Source: Fen-549 sp050011315
Lineage (GTDB): Bacteria; Actinomycetota; Thermoleophilia; Gaiellales; Gaiellaceae
Length of the DNA stretch: 59,879 bases
Assembly (NCBI GenBank): GCA_050011315.1
Contig: JBEKJI010000010.1
Span: forward strand, 1 to 59,879
Reading direction: 5' to 3'
Position 1 is the stretch's first letter. Each line of letters starts with the position of its first letter. Below, piece after piece: positions 26,251 to 33,541 of the stretch. The notes beneath the pieces are model-generated. The model saw nothing but the letters and a program-made list of their open reading frames with translations, did no database searches and was not told where the DNA came from. Position numbers and translations under genes: made by a program.

Positions 26251-27225
26251 TTGAGGCGACTCGGCAAGACGAACTGGCGGGTGTCGGAGATCGGGTTCGG
26301 CGCCTGGGCGATCGGCGGCGACTGGGGGGAGACCGATGAGGACGAGTCCCTCGTCGCCATGCACGCCGCGGTCGACGCCGGCGTCACCTTCTTCGACACG
26401 GCCGACGTCTACGGCGACGGGCGTTCGGAGCGACTGATAGGCCGGCTGCTGCGCGAGCGGGAGGAGTCGCTCGTGGTCGCAACCAAGTTCGGCCGTCGTG
26501 CGCCGCTCGACGTCACGCAGTACACCTACGAGAACCTGCGCTCCTGGCTCGAGCGCTCGCGCGACAACCTCGGCGTCGAGATCGTCGACCTCGTCCAGCT
26601 GCACTGCCCGCCGTGGCAGACCTATTACGAGCCCGCGGTGTTCGAGGCCTGCGACCAGCTAGTCGAGGAGGGGCTCGTCCGGGCGTACGGGGTCAGCGTC
26701 GAGAAGGTCGAGGAAGGGCTGAAGGCGATCGAGTACCCGGGCGTCGCGACCGTGCAGATCATCTTCAACATCTTCCGCCAGCGCCCGGCCGAGCTCTTCT
26801 TCGAGCAGGCCCGGCGGCGCGACGTGGGCGTCATCGTCCGCGTGCCTCTCGCGTCGGGCTTGCTGACCGGGAAGTTCGCCCGCGAGACGCGCTTCTCGCC
26901 AGACGACCACCGGGCGTTCAACCGGCGCGGCGAGCAGTTCGACGTCGGTGAGACGTTCGCTGGCGTCGACTTCGAGCTGGGCCTCGACGTCGTCGACGAG
27001 CTGAGGCCGCTCCTCCCCGAAGGCACCACGCTGGTGCAACTCGCGCTGCGCTGGATTCTGAGCTTCGACGCCGTCTCGACCGTCATCCCTGGAGCGAAAA
27101 CGCCCGAGCAGACGCGCATGAACGCTGCCGCAGCCAACCTCCCACCGCTCTCGCCGGAGACAATGGAGCGGATCGCGGAGCTCTACCGCGCGCGGATCGC
27201 GCCGCACGTGCACCACCGCTGGTGA
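26251..27225 (+). CDS. Aldo/keto reductase
   Basis: 324-residue NADPH-dependent (beta/alpha)8 oxidoreductase. The catalytic tetrad is visible: Asp and Tyr in FFDTADVYGDG, Lys in VATKFGRR and His in VQLHCPPW. The C-terminal cofactor loop VIPGAKTPEQTRMNAAA is typical. It begins at TTG 26251, right after the transporter permease, and ends 7 bp before the convergent galK remnant. Family members reduce or oxidise sugars such as fucose or arabinose; the substrate here is inferred from context only. Confidence 0.88.
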   Translation: MRRLGKTNWRVSEIGFGAWAIGGDWGETDEDESLVAMHAAVDAGVTFFDTADVYGDGRSERLIGRLLREREESLVVATKFGRRAPLDVTQYTYENLRSWLERSRDNLGVEIVDLVQLHCPPWQTYYEPAVFEACDQLVEEGLVRAYGVSVEKVEEGLKAIEYPGVATVQIIFNIFRQRPAELFFEQARRRDVGVIVRVPLASGLLTGKFARETRFSPDDHRAFNRRGEQFDVGETFAGVDFELGLDVVDELRPLLPEGTTLVQLALRWILSFDAVSTVIPGAKTPEQTRMNAAAANLPPLSPETMERIAELYRARIAPHVHHRW

Positions 27226-27232
27226 CGGCGGA

Positions 27233-28352
27233 TCAGTCCTCGACCGACCGGGGCACCACGTCGCCCGCTCCGTCGACCGACGCGCAGATGTAGCCCGTCG
27301 CCTCACGACCCACGCTGGCGGCGTACCCGGTGGTTACGGCGGAGACCAGCGACGGCGCCCGGTCAGCTTCCGCCAGCGCCACGATCGAGCCGCCGAACCC
27401 GCCGCCCGTCATGCGCGCGGCGATCGCGCCGCTCTCGTAGGCGAGATCGACAAGCCGGTCGAGCTCCGGCGTGGAGACTTCGAAGTCGCTGCGGAGGCTC
27501 TCGTGGCTCTTGCGGAAGAGCACTCCGAGTGCCTTGAGATCAGGGCCACCCGGCTGCTCGAGAGCGGCGACGCACTTGCGCACTCGCTCGTTCTCGGAGA
27601 CGACGTGACGGAGCCTCCGAGCCGCCACGCCGTCGACTCCCGCCGCCTCAGCCTCTGCTTCGGCCTGCGCGACCGTCAGCGACGCGGGATGCCGGCCGCC
27701 GATCGCCGCGATACACCTCTCGAGCTCGGCGCGCCGGTTGGCGTACCCGGAATGCTCCAGCTCGTGCCGGATGCCCGAATCGAGGACGACGATCGCAAGG
27801 CCGGGCGGAAGAGGCACGAGACGGTGCTCCTCGCTGCCGCAGTCGAGCAGGAGGGCGTGACCGCGACGGCCCAGGAGCGACGTCGCCGGATCCATCAGCC
27901 CGCACGGGACTCCGACCGCGAGATGCTCCGCCGCGTGGGGCGATCCTGGCAAGCCCGCGCGGAGGAAGCTCGAAGTCCGCTACGCGACAGAGCACGAGCC
28001 CAACCGATACCGTGAGGGCGGCCGACGAGGACAGACCCGCTCCGATCGGAACCGTAGAGCTGATCGTACCGCCGAAGCCCACGGGAGGTCTCCCGCGTTC
28101 GTCGAGCAGCTGCGCGACGGCCGCGACGTAGCGGCCCCAACCGGCGAGCGGCCCCCGCGGCGCCCCGTTACGGCCGAGCTCGACGGACTACGAGAACGCC
28201 AGCGAACGCAGGCGTATCGCCGCCTCGTCGGCCAGACCGGCCACGGTCATGCCGAGGTCGACGGCGACCGGAAGCACGAGCCCGCCCGAATAGTCGGTGT
28301 GCTCGCCAATGAGGTTGACGCGGGCCGGCGCGAAGACAGCGCGCGTCGTCAT
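27233..28352 (-). pseudogene. galK: Galactokinase gene broken by a nonsense codon and a frameshift
   Basis: Read on the minus strand from ATG 28352, the product starts as a normal GalK: FAPARVNLIGEHTDYSGG. An in-frame TAG at 28188-28190 interrupts it. The same frame then continues with the GHMP motif PIGAGLSSSAAL (about 28050) until about 27945, where one extra C in a run of four shifts the frame. The third part continues AAEHLAVGVPCGLMD and MTGGGFGGS to the stop at 27233. Two independent lesions make decay more likely than a single sequencing error. The start codon overlaps the stop of the intact GHMP kinase (ATGA). Confidence 0.85.
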
Positions 28353-29704
28353 CGGCTCGGGCGTTCGCTCACCAGGACGCGTACGCCGAAGCTCGCCGCG
28401 CCGGCCGACGACCCGCTCACCAACCCGGCTCCGAGTTCGTCGGCCATCGCCTGGACGAGGGGCTCGGCGTCCTCCCGCCCTAGGACGACTACGGTGCCGC
28501 CGCCCCCGCCGCCGCTGATCCGCGCTCCCACGAGGCCCCGCTCCCAACCGGCTCTACGGACCGCGTCGACGAGCGCATCCGTGCAAGGCGTGCCCAGCCC
28601 GCAACGCGAATAGCCCGCGTGCGACTCGTACATCAGCTTCCCGAGTAGTCGCGCACGGCCCGCAGTGATCGGCACGGCGAGGAGCTCTGCGAACTTGCGT
28701 ACGCGCACTTGCTCTTCGATCGGGTACAGAGTCGCCGCGCGCACGGGGTAGACGACATCGGGCTCGACCACGCTAACGGGATCATCGACTCGCTCGCGAA
28801 GACGCAGGAACTCCTTGCCCACGAGCTGTTCGGGAAGCCGTCCCGGGTCGACCTGCGAAGGGTCGAGCGCAGCGAGGTACTCGTCGCGACAGCTCAACAG
28901 CGCTTTCCCCATGAAGGCGGCGCATCGCACGCGTCTGTAGTCGCCGCCGGCGACGGCATGGCGTACGCCGGAGTCGATTCCCCACACGGCGAGCGGCGGC
29001 GGAAGTGGGATCGAATCCGCGATCTCGGCGGGGCGACAGAGGAGCTCGAGCAGCCGCCCACGCTCGCCGAAGGCGGCAGTCATCTGATCCATCGCGCCGC
29101 ACGGAGCGCCGGCAAGCAGCTGCTCGGCGCGCTGCCCGAGGAGAGCGAGCCGGCTGGGCTCGAGCGGGCGGCCGAGGCAGGCTGCGAGCGCGTGCAGCGC
29201 GGCGACCTCGACAGCCGCCGACGAGCCCATACCCTTGCCTTCAGGGACGTCGGACGAGATGAGCAGCCGCAGCCCGGGAAGCGCAGCCTGTTCCTCGCGC
29301 ACGAGCAGCGCGATCGGACCGACGACGTATGCCGCCCACGCGTCGCGACCGGCGAAGCGACGCGAGAGGGTTTCGAACGGCGCGTCGAGAAGCTCGTCGA
29401 CGTCGAGCGTGACGCGGCGGTCGCCGCTAACTGCAACGACGCGCCCGTCTGAGTAGAGCTGAGCAGCGGCGAGCGCCGCCGCGGCCAGCGGCAGCGTGAG
29501 CACGAGCGAGCCGGAGTAGTCGGCAATCCCGCCGAGGATGTCCAGACGGCCGGGAGCGCGCGTCACGGCTATGGGCACGTCAGACGCGAACAGGCCGCTC
29601 CGTGCAACCCGCTCGCAGAACGCGTCCGCGTCAGGGAAGCCGCTCTCGGTGTCCGGTGCGCGCTCGACTTCGACGCGAGGCAGCTGTTCCACTCCTCGGC
29701 TCAT
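28349..29704 (-). CDS. L-arabinokinase-like GHMP kinase
   Basis: 451-residue sugar 1-kinase of the GHMP family. It lacks the galactokinase hallmark GEHTDYNGG. Instead it has APGRLDILGGIADYSGSLVL, VPEGKGMGSSAAVEVA, DYRRVRCAAFMGKAL, LMYESHAGYSRCGLG and GARISGGGGGGTVVVLG. These match the kinase half of plant L-arabinokinase (ARA1: GGIADYSGS, VPEGKG.SSSA.VEVA, AAFMG, CGLG..GTD, GGGSGGTV). The predicted reaction is L-arabinose + ATP to L-arabinose 1-phosphate; galactose is an alternative. The stop overlaps the galK start, so the two were a coupled pair. Confidence 0.82.
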   Translation of the reverse strand: MSRGVEQLPRVEVERAPDTESGFPDADAFCERVARSGLFASDVPIAVTRAPGRLDILGGIADYSGSLVLTLPLAAAALAAAQLYSDGRVVAVSGDRRVTLDVDELLDAPFETLSRRFAGRDAWAAYVVGPIALLVREEQAALPGLRLLISSDVPEGKGMGSSAAVEVAALHALAACLGRPLEPSRLALLGQRAEQLLAGAPCGAMDQMTAAFGERGRLLELLCRPAEIADSIPLPPPLAVWGIDSGVRHAVAGGDYRRVRCAAFMGKALLSCRDEYLAALDPSQVDPGRLPEQLVGKEFLRLRERVDDPVSVVEPDVVYPVRAATLYPIEEQVRVRKFAELLAVPITAGRARLLGKLMYESHAGYSRCGLGTPCTDALVDAVRRAGWERGLVGARISGGGGGGTVVVLGREDAEPLVQAMADELGAGLVSGSSAGAASFGVRVLVSERPSR

Positions 29705-29795
29705 GCGTTAGTTGTCGACCTCACCGTCTAGCGTACTGCATCAGAGGTCGCTCGCCTGCAGCGCCGCCCTGTTTCGCAGAGGGTGGCTGAGGTGG

Positions 29796-30452
29796 CTACC
29801 GCTCGCCGAGCTGCTGGATGATCGCCACCGCCAGCAGCGGATCTCCGAGCGAGTTGAAGACGTGGTCGGCCTCCAACTCGACGCCCGCGACCGACGGTAC
29901 CCCGAGCACATACAACCCGGCTGCTCGCGCGGCGGCAACGCCCGGTGGAGAGTCCTCCAGGGCGATGGAACGCGCGGGATCGACTCCAAGCAGCTCGCAC
30001 GCACGCAGGTAGAGATCGGGCGACGGCTTCGGCGCGGAGACATCTTCGACGCCCAAGGCGACCTCGAACTCCCCGGCCAGGCCGACGCGGCGAAGGCCGG
30101 CGAGCAGGTGACGGCGCGGTGCATTCGACGCGACGGCGAGCGGCCAGCGACCATGGAGCTCGTCAAAGAGCTCAAGGGCGCCCGGTCGCAGCTCTGCGCC
30201 GGCGGTGATCTCCTCCAGGGCGAGCGCGTACATCTCTCCGCTCAGCTCATCGCCACGCCCTGGAAGCTCGAGCAGATGCTCGAGGATAGGCGCTGCCGTT
30301 GCCGGCGCAGTACCTACCAGAGCACGCTTCGCCTCGAGGTCGAACGCCCGGCCGTGGCGTCGGAACACGCGCTCTTGCGCACGTGTCCAGCAAGGCTCCG
30401 TGTCCAGGAGAAGTCCGTCGTTGTCGAAGACGATCCCCACCTCTGCTTCCAC
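29796..30452 (-). CDS. HAD-superfamily (subfamily IA) hydrolase
   Basis: 218-residue phosphatase-like protein, probably cytosolic. Motif I is VFDNDGLLLDTE (nucleophile Asp and acid/base Asp), motif II AVASNAPR, motif III KPSPDLYL, and motif IV LEDSPPGVAAARAAG. This pattern is shared by beta-phosphoglucomutase-like sugar-phosphate phosphatases. It sits 91 bp upstream of the arabinokinase-like gene, so it may clear sugar phosphates in this pathway (inference). Start GTG 30452 follows a tandem 27-bp repeat in its leader. Confidence 0.85.
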   Translation of the reverse strand: MEAEVGIVFDNDGLLLDTEPCWTRAQERVFRRHGRAFDLEAKRALVGTAPATAAPILEHLLELPGRGDELSGEMYALALEEITAGAELRPGALELFDELHGRWPLAVASNAPRRHLLAGLRRVGLAGEFEVALGVEDVSAPKPSPDLYLRACELLGVDPARSIALEDSPPGVAAARAAGLYVLGVPSVAGVELEADHVFNSLGDPLLAVAIIQQLGER

Positions 30453-30460
30453 GGCGACAC

Positions 30461-30514
30461 CCTAACGGGTTCCAAATGAGACCGGCGCCTAACGGGTTCC
30501 AGATGAGACCGGCG
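30461..30514 (-). repeat. Tandem 27-bp direct repeat in the HAD gene leader
   Basis: Two adjacent 27-bp units (30461-30487 and 30488-30514) differ at one base. Each begins CCTAACGGGTTCCA and ends ATGAGACCGGCG. They lie 9 bp upstream of the HAD hydrolase start, so they could be tandem operators, a leader-RNA repeat or remnants of a mobile element end. No other copy of the complete unit was noticed in the window. Confidence 0.7.
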
Positions 30515-30586
30515 ACTTATCCGCCCGCTCCGCCTCCCCAGGAAACGACCTGCCAACTCCTTCGCGGCGCCTGTCGTCGATAGGGC

Positions 30587-30775
30587 TCAGGCCGGCTGCA
30601 GGTAGGCGAAGGGCCGCGGGTCGTTCGGGAGCGGGGAAGAGGCGACCTTCGAGACGAACAGGCGCGTTTCGCCGACGATCAGCTCGCTGCCCACCGCCGG
30701 AGGCTCGCCCGCGCGCTCCTCGAGCGCGTAGCCGGCCGGCGACCAGATGTAGAGGAGATGTCGCTCTTCCGTCAC
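30587..30775 (-). CDS. 62-residue protein, duplicate of the gene at 14278-14466
   Basis: Starts at GTG 30775 (MTEERHLLYIWSPAGYALEE) and ends PLPNDPRPFAYLQPA. A second GTG lies one codon upstream at 30778. It follows the histidine kinase gene by 10 bp, so it is the third gene of a two-component operon and may modulate that system. The duplicate at 14278 lacks the intact kinase neighbour. No family was recognised. Confidence 0.72.
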   Translation of the reverse strand: MTEERHLLYIWSPAGYALEERAGEPPAVGSELIVGETRLFVSKVASSPLPNDPRPFAYLQPA

Positions 30776-30785
30776 CACTCGGACC

Positions 30786-31499
30786 TTAACGTTCCGCGGC
30801 GTAGGGCGGGACGACCACGCGCACGAGCGTGCCACCGCCCTCGGCGGCGCGCACGCTGACCTTGCCCCCGAGCACGCGGGCGCGCTCGTCGATCGCCTCG
30901 TAGCTCGCACGCCGGCGCTCGCCCTGGGCGTTGTCGGCGACGATCAGCTCGACGCGGCCGTCGGAGAGCTCGTGCACGGCCACGGCCACGCGCGTCGGCG
31001 GGCCACGCCGGATCGCCTGGTGGAAGGCCTCTCGGATGATCTGGTAGAAGACGACCTGCGCCCGCTCGGCCAGGCTTTCGGCGAAACCGGTCTCGAGCTC
31101 GATGTGAATCTCGTTCGAGATGCCGACGTTCTCGGCCAGCGCCTTCACCGCCGGCTCGAAGCCCTGGTCGCGCAGGACGACCGGCTCGAGGTTGAAGGAG
31201 AGGTCGCGCAGTTCCTTGATCGTCGAGCGCTGGCGCTCGAGCGCCGCCTCGATCACCGGCACCGCCTCTTCAGGGCTTCCGGCCGCGAGCTGGTGCAGAG
31301 CCGCGTCGAGCATCAGCGTGATCCCCGAGAGCGACTGCACCGGGCCGTCGTGGAGGAAGAGCGAGATGCGCCGGCGCTCCTCCTGCTCGGCGGCGATGAG
31401 CTGGTCGGCCAGTCGCGCACGCTCGGCCTCGTTTCTGCGCCTCTCGCCGGCGCGCCGCTCCTTGTCCAGCTTGCTCGTGCTCTGATCGGCTCCGGCCAC
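30786..31499 (-). CDS. NarL-system histidine kinase (HisKA_3), degenerate N-box
   Basis: 237-residue soluble kinase with no membrane segment. A helical N-terminal linker (1-50) leads to the HisKA_3 dimerisation helix EEERRRISLFLHDGPVQSLSGI with the phospho-accepting His. The ATPase domain has YQIIREAFHQAIRRG, VADNAQGE and GGTLVRVVVP. The N-box Asn, normally in EALtNv.kHA, appears replaced by Gln, and DNG.G is DNAQG, so ATP binding may be altered. GTG 31499 is chosen for the GGAGG just upstream; a longer frame to 31604 would overlap the regulator gene. Confidence 0.82.
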   Translation of the reverse strand: MAGADQSTSKLDKERRAGERRRNEAERARLADQLIAAEQEERRRISLFLHDGPVQSLSGITLMLDAALHQLAAGSPEEAVPVIEAALERQRSTIKELRDLSFNLEPVVLRDQGFEPAVKALAENVGISNEIHIELETGFAESLAERAQVVFYQIIREAFHQAIRRGPPTRVAVAVHELSDGRVELIVADNAQGERRRASYEAIDERARVLGGKVSVRAAEGGGTLVRVVVPPYAAER

Positions 31500-31533
31500 T
31501 TTCTCCTCCGTCGATCGTGGCAACGGAGTAAAG

Positions 31534-32157
31534 CTAGTCGATGATCGACTCGCGCAGGGCGATCGCCACGGCGTGCGTGCGCGTGTCGGCCTCGAGCTTG
31601 GCAAGGATGTGACGGACGTGGCTCTTGACCGTCTCCTGGCTGATGAAGAGCCGGGTCGCCACCTCGACGTTGGACATGCCGTCGGCCAAGAGCTGCAGGA
31701 TCTCGCGCTCCCGCGTGGTGAGCATGTCTTCCTTGTCGCGGGAGTTCAGGAAGGTCGGCATCAGCGCCGGGTCGACGTAGCCCTCGCCCTCGGCGACCTT
31801 CTCGATTGCCCTGAGCAGCGTTTGGTGCGGAGCTTCCTTGAGGATGTAGCCCTTGGCGCCCGCCTCCAGCCCGCGTCCGAGCAGGCTGCGCTCGTTGTGG
31901 GCGGTGAAGAGGAGCACGGAGGTCTCGGGTACCTTCTCGTTGATCTCGCGCGTTGCCTGCAGCCCGTCCATCCCCGGCATGCGCACATCCATGATCACGA
32001 CGTTCGGGCGCCTTCTCTCCGTCAGCGCGACCGCACTCGCTCCGTCGGACGCTTCACCGACGACGCGGATGTGCGAGGCGCGCGAGAGCGAGAGCCTGAG
32101 GCCTTCGCGAACAACTTCGTGATCGTCGACGATCAGACAAGTGATGTCTCGGGGCAC
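31534..32157 (-). CDS. NarL/FixJ-family response regulator
   Basis: 207-residue DNA-binding response regulator. The receiver domain (1-120) has the acidic pair in LIVDDHEVV, phosphoacceptor Asp in VIMDVRMPGMDG, a Thr in LLFTAHN and Lys in YILKEAP. The LuxR-type HTH (about 140-200) has LTTREREILQLLADGMSNVEVATRLFISQETVKSHVRHILAKL. It precedes the cognate kinase by 34 bp. The genes controlled are unknown. Confidence 0.95.
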   Translation of the reverse strand: MPRDITCLIVDDHEVVREGLRLSLSRASHIRVVGEASDGASAVALTERRRPNVVIMDVRMPGMDGLQATREINEKVPETSVLLFTAHNERSLLGRGLEAGAKGYILKEAPHQTLLRAIEKVAEGEGYVDPALMPTFLNSRDKEDMLTTREREILQLLADGMSNVEVATRLFISQETVKSHVRHILAKLEADTRTHAVAIALRESIID

Positions 32158-32342
32158 GGGTGCTCTCGATTCTCCGGGGTGGATGCTGGTGCGGTCTCCA
32201 CCAGCCGATCTGCGATCCGGTATCGGCGTTGTCGGCTATGCACTTGAGCATTGGGGGGTCGGATTCCTGCCCCTTTCGGGGGATCCGCTCTACCGATCGA
32301 ATCATAAAAACGGCGTAAGCCGCCGCGGCGAGCGCCTTCACT

Positions 32343-32430
32343 TGGGCCGTGCTGGACTCGAACCAAGGCGCCCCTCGCGTCTCTGGCGGGCCGCTGATCG
32401 TGCGAGCCCGGCCGAGGAAGCGAGAGGGCT
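32343..32430. repeat. tRNA 3'-end-like fragment joined to a short copy of the 4.6-kb repeat
   Basis: On the minus strand, 32343-32367 reads like the 3' end of a tRNA. It has a T-arm (CTTGG, loop TTCGAGT, CCAGC), an acceptor strand ACGGCCC and a discriminator A. No matching 5' acceptor (GGGCCGT) or anticodon arm exists upstream, so it is not a gene. From about 32371 it continues into CCCTCGCGTCTCTGGCGGG and GTGCGAGCCCGG, ending CCGAGGAAGCGAGAG at 32427. This is the same edge sequence as the element at 4594-4885. The rest of 32158-32342 shows nothing clear beyond the regulator leader. Confidence 0.45.
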
Positions 32431-33338
32431 CAGAGGGTCAGGCGCAGCTGCCTTTCCGGCTCGGGCGGCGCCGGGCGAAACGCGCGCCTGTCGGCGATGC
32501 CGTGGCGGCGGCCGAGCTCGTTCAGGCGCGCTCGAACAGGCGCGCCCTCGGAAGCCGGCAGGTAGGTGCGCCGGGCGTAGAGACGCTGGTACAGAGGCAG
32601 CTGCTCCGGGAACTGCTCGGCGAGCATCGCCAGGAAATGCTCGCGGCTACCGGGCTTGAGGTGGAGCATTTCCATCCAGACGAAAGCCGCGCCGGCTTGG
32701 CGCGCCGCGATCACGACCTGCTCGAGCAGCTCCGGTCGGTCGGAGAGCCCCGGCAGGACCGGCGCCACGAAAACTCCGGTACGAACTCCGGCCTCGATCA
32801 GCATCCCGAGCGCCCGCAGTCGCTGGCGTGGAGGCGCGGTGCCCGGCTCGGTCGCGCGCCATATCTTTTCGTCGAGCGTCGGCACCGAGAACGCGACCGA
32901 TACGGCTGCCCGGCGCGAGGCCTCGACCAAGAGATCGATGTCGCGCACGACCAGCGGCCCCCGGGTGGTGACCGAGAAGGGGTTCGAGACCGCGACCAGC
33001 CGCTCCAGGCAGGCGCGCGTGAGGCGGTACCGGCCCTCAGCCGGCTGGTAGGGGTCGGTGGCGGTGCCGATCGCGATCGATTCGTGCTGCCAGCCCGGCC
33101 GCCGCAGCTCGCCCGCGAGCGCCTCGGCGACATTCAGCTTCACCCGGACGATCTGCCCGTAGAGCTCGCCGCTGGGCCGGTCGGCGCGTTTCGCATAGGC
33201 CCGCGCGTAGCAGAAGGCGCAGCGGTGAGAGCAGGCGCCGTACGGGTTGAGCGACCAGCGGAAGGGAACACGGCCGCGCGCCTGGTTGAGGGCGCTCCGG
33301 CAGGTGACCTCTTGATACTGAACGTGACTCATTCCCAT
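32430..33338 (-). CDS. Rv2578c/SPL-like radical SAM protein
   Basis: 302-residue radical SAM enzyme. The [4Fe-4S] motif is NPYGACSHRCAFCYARAY (CX3CX2C), followed by VKLNVAEALAGELRR, IAIGTATDPYQPAEGRYRLTR and PLVVRDIDLL. This is the pattern of the Rv2578c family related to spore photoproduct lyase. Two ATGs, 33338 and 33332, are possible starts. A LexA-type site lies 50 bp upstream. In mycobacteria the Rv2578c gene is, as I recall, a reported LexA regulon member, so a DNA-damage role is plausible; the substrate is unknown. Confidence 0.88.
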   Translation of the reverse strand: MGMSHVQYQEVTCRSALNQARGRVPFRWSLNPYGACSHRCAFCYARAYAKRADRPSGELYGQIVRVKLNVAEALAGELRRPGWQHESIAIGTATDPYQPAEGRYRLTRACLERLVAVSNPFSVTTRGPLVVRDIDLLVEASRRAAVSVAFSVPTLDEKIWRATEPGTAPPRQRLRALGMLIEAGVRTGVFVAPVLPGLSDRPELLEQVVIAARQAGAAFVWMEMLHLKPGSREHFLAMLAEQFPEQLPLYQRLYARRTYLPASEGAPVRARLNELGRRHGIADRRAFRPAPPEPERQLRLTL

Positions 33339-33387
33339 GCTGGCAGAGATCGTCGATTCGCTCTGGCCCGCTACCGTAGGAACAATA

Positions 33388-33399
33388 GAACACATGTTC
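33388..33399. promoter_or_regulatory. LexA (SOS) box GAACACATGTTC
   Basis: The perfect palindrome GAAC-ACAT-GTTC fits the Gram-positive/actinobacterial SOS box CGAACRNRYGTTCG in the core and in the 3' flanking G, but not in the 5' flanking base. It lies between the divergent radical SAM gene (start 33338) and the CNNM-like gene (start 33542). It is much closer to the former, so it most likely controls the radical SAM gene. Confidence 0.72.
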
Positions 33400-33541
33400 G
33401 GACATAGTCACCCGACCGCGCGGCCGCGATGCGCCTGGCGGCGACCCGCCGTTTCGAACCGGAGGTGCTCGCATATACTCACAGCAGATCTTGCTTGGAC
33501 GACGAGTCGCTTCCCCATAAACCGCCGCCGGAGGCGCGATC

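Noticed and set aside
30461..30514. CRISPR-like array
   Set aside because: Only two directly adjacent units with no spacer; no cas genes in the window.
32343..32430. tRNA gene on the minus strand suggested by a T-arm and acceptor strand
   Set aside because: No 5' acceptor partner (GGGCCGT), D-arm or anticodon arm could be found upstream, so only a 3'-end-like fragment is present.
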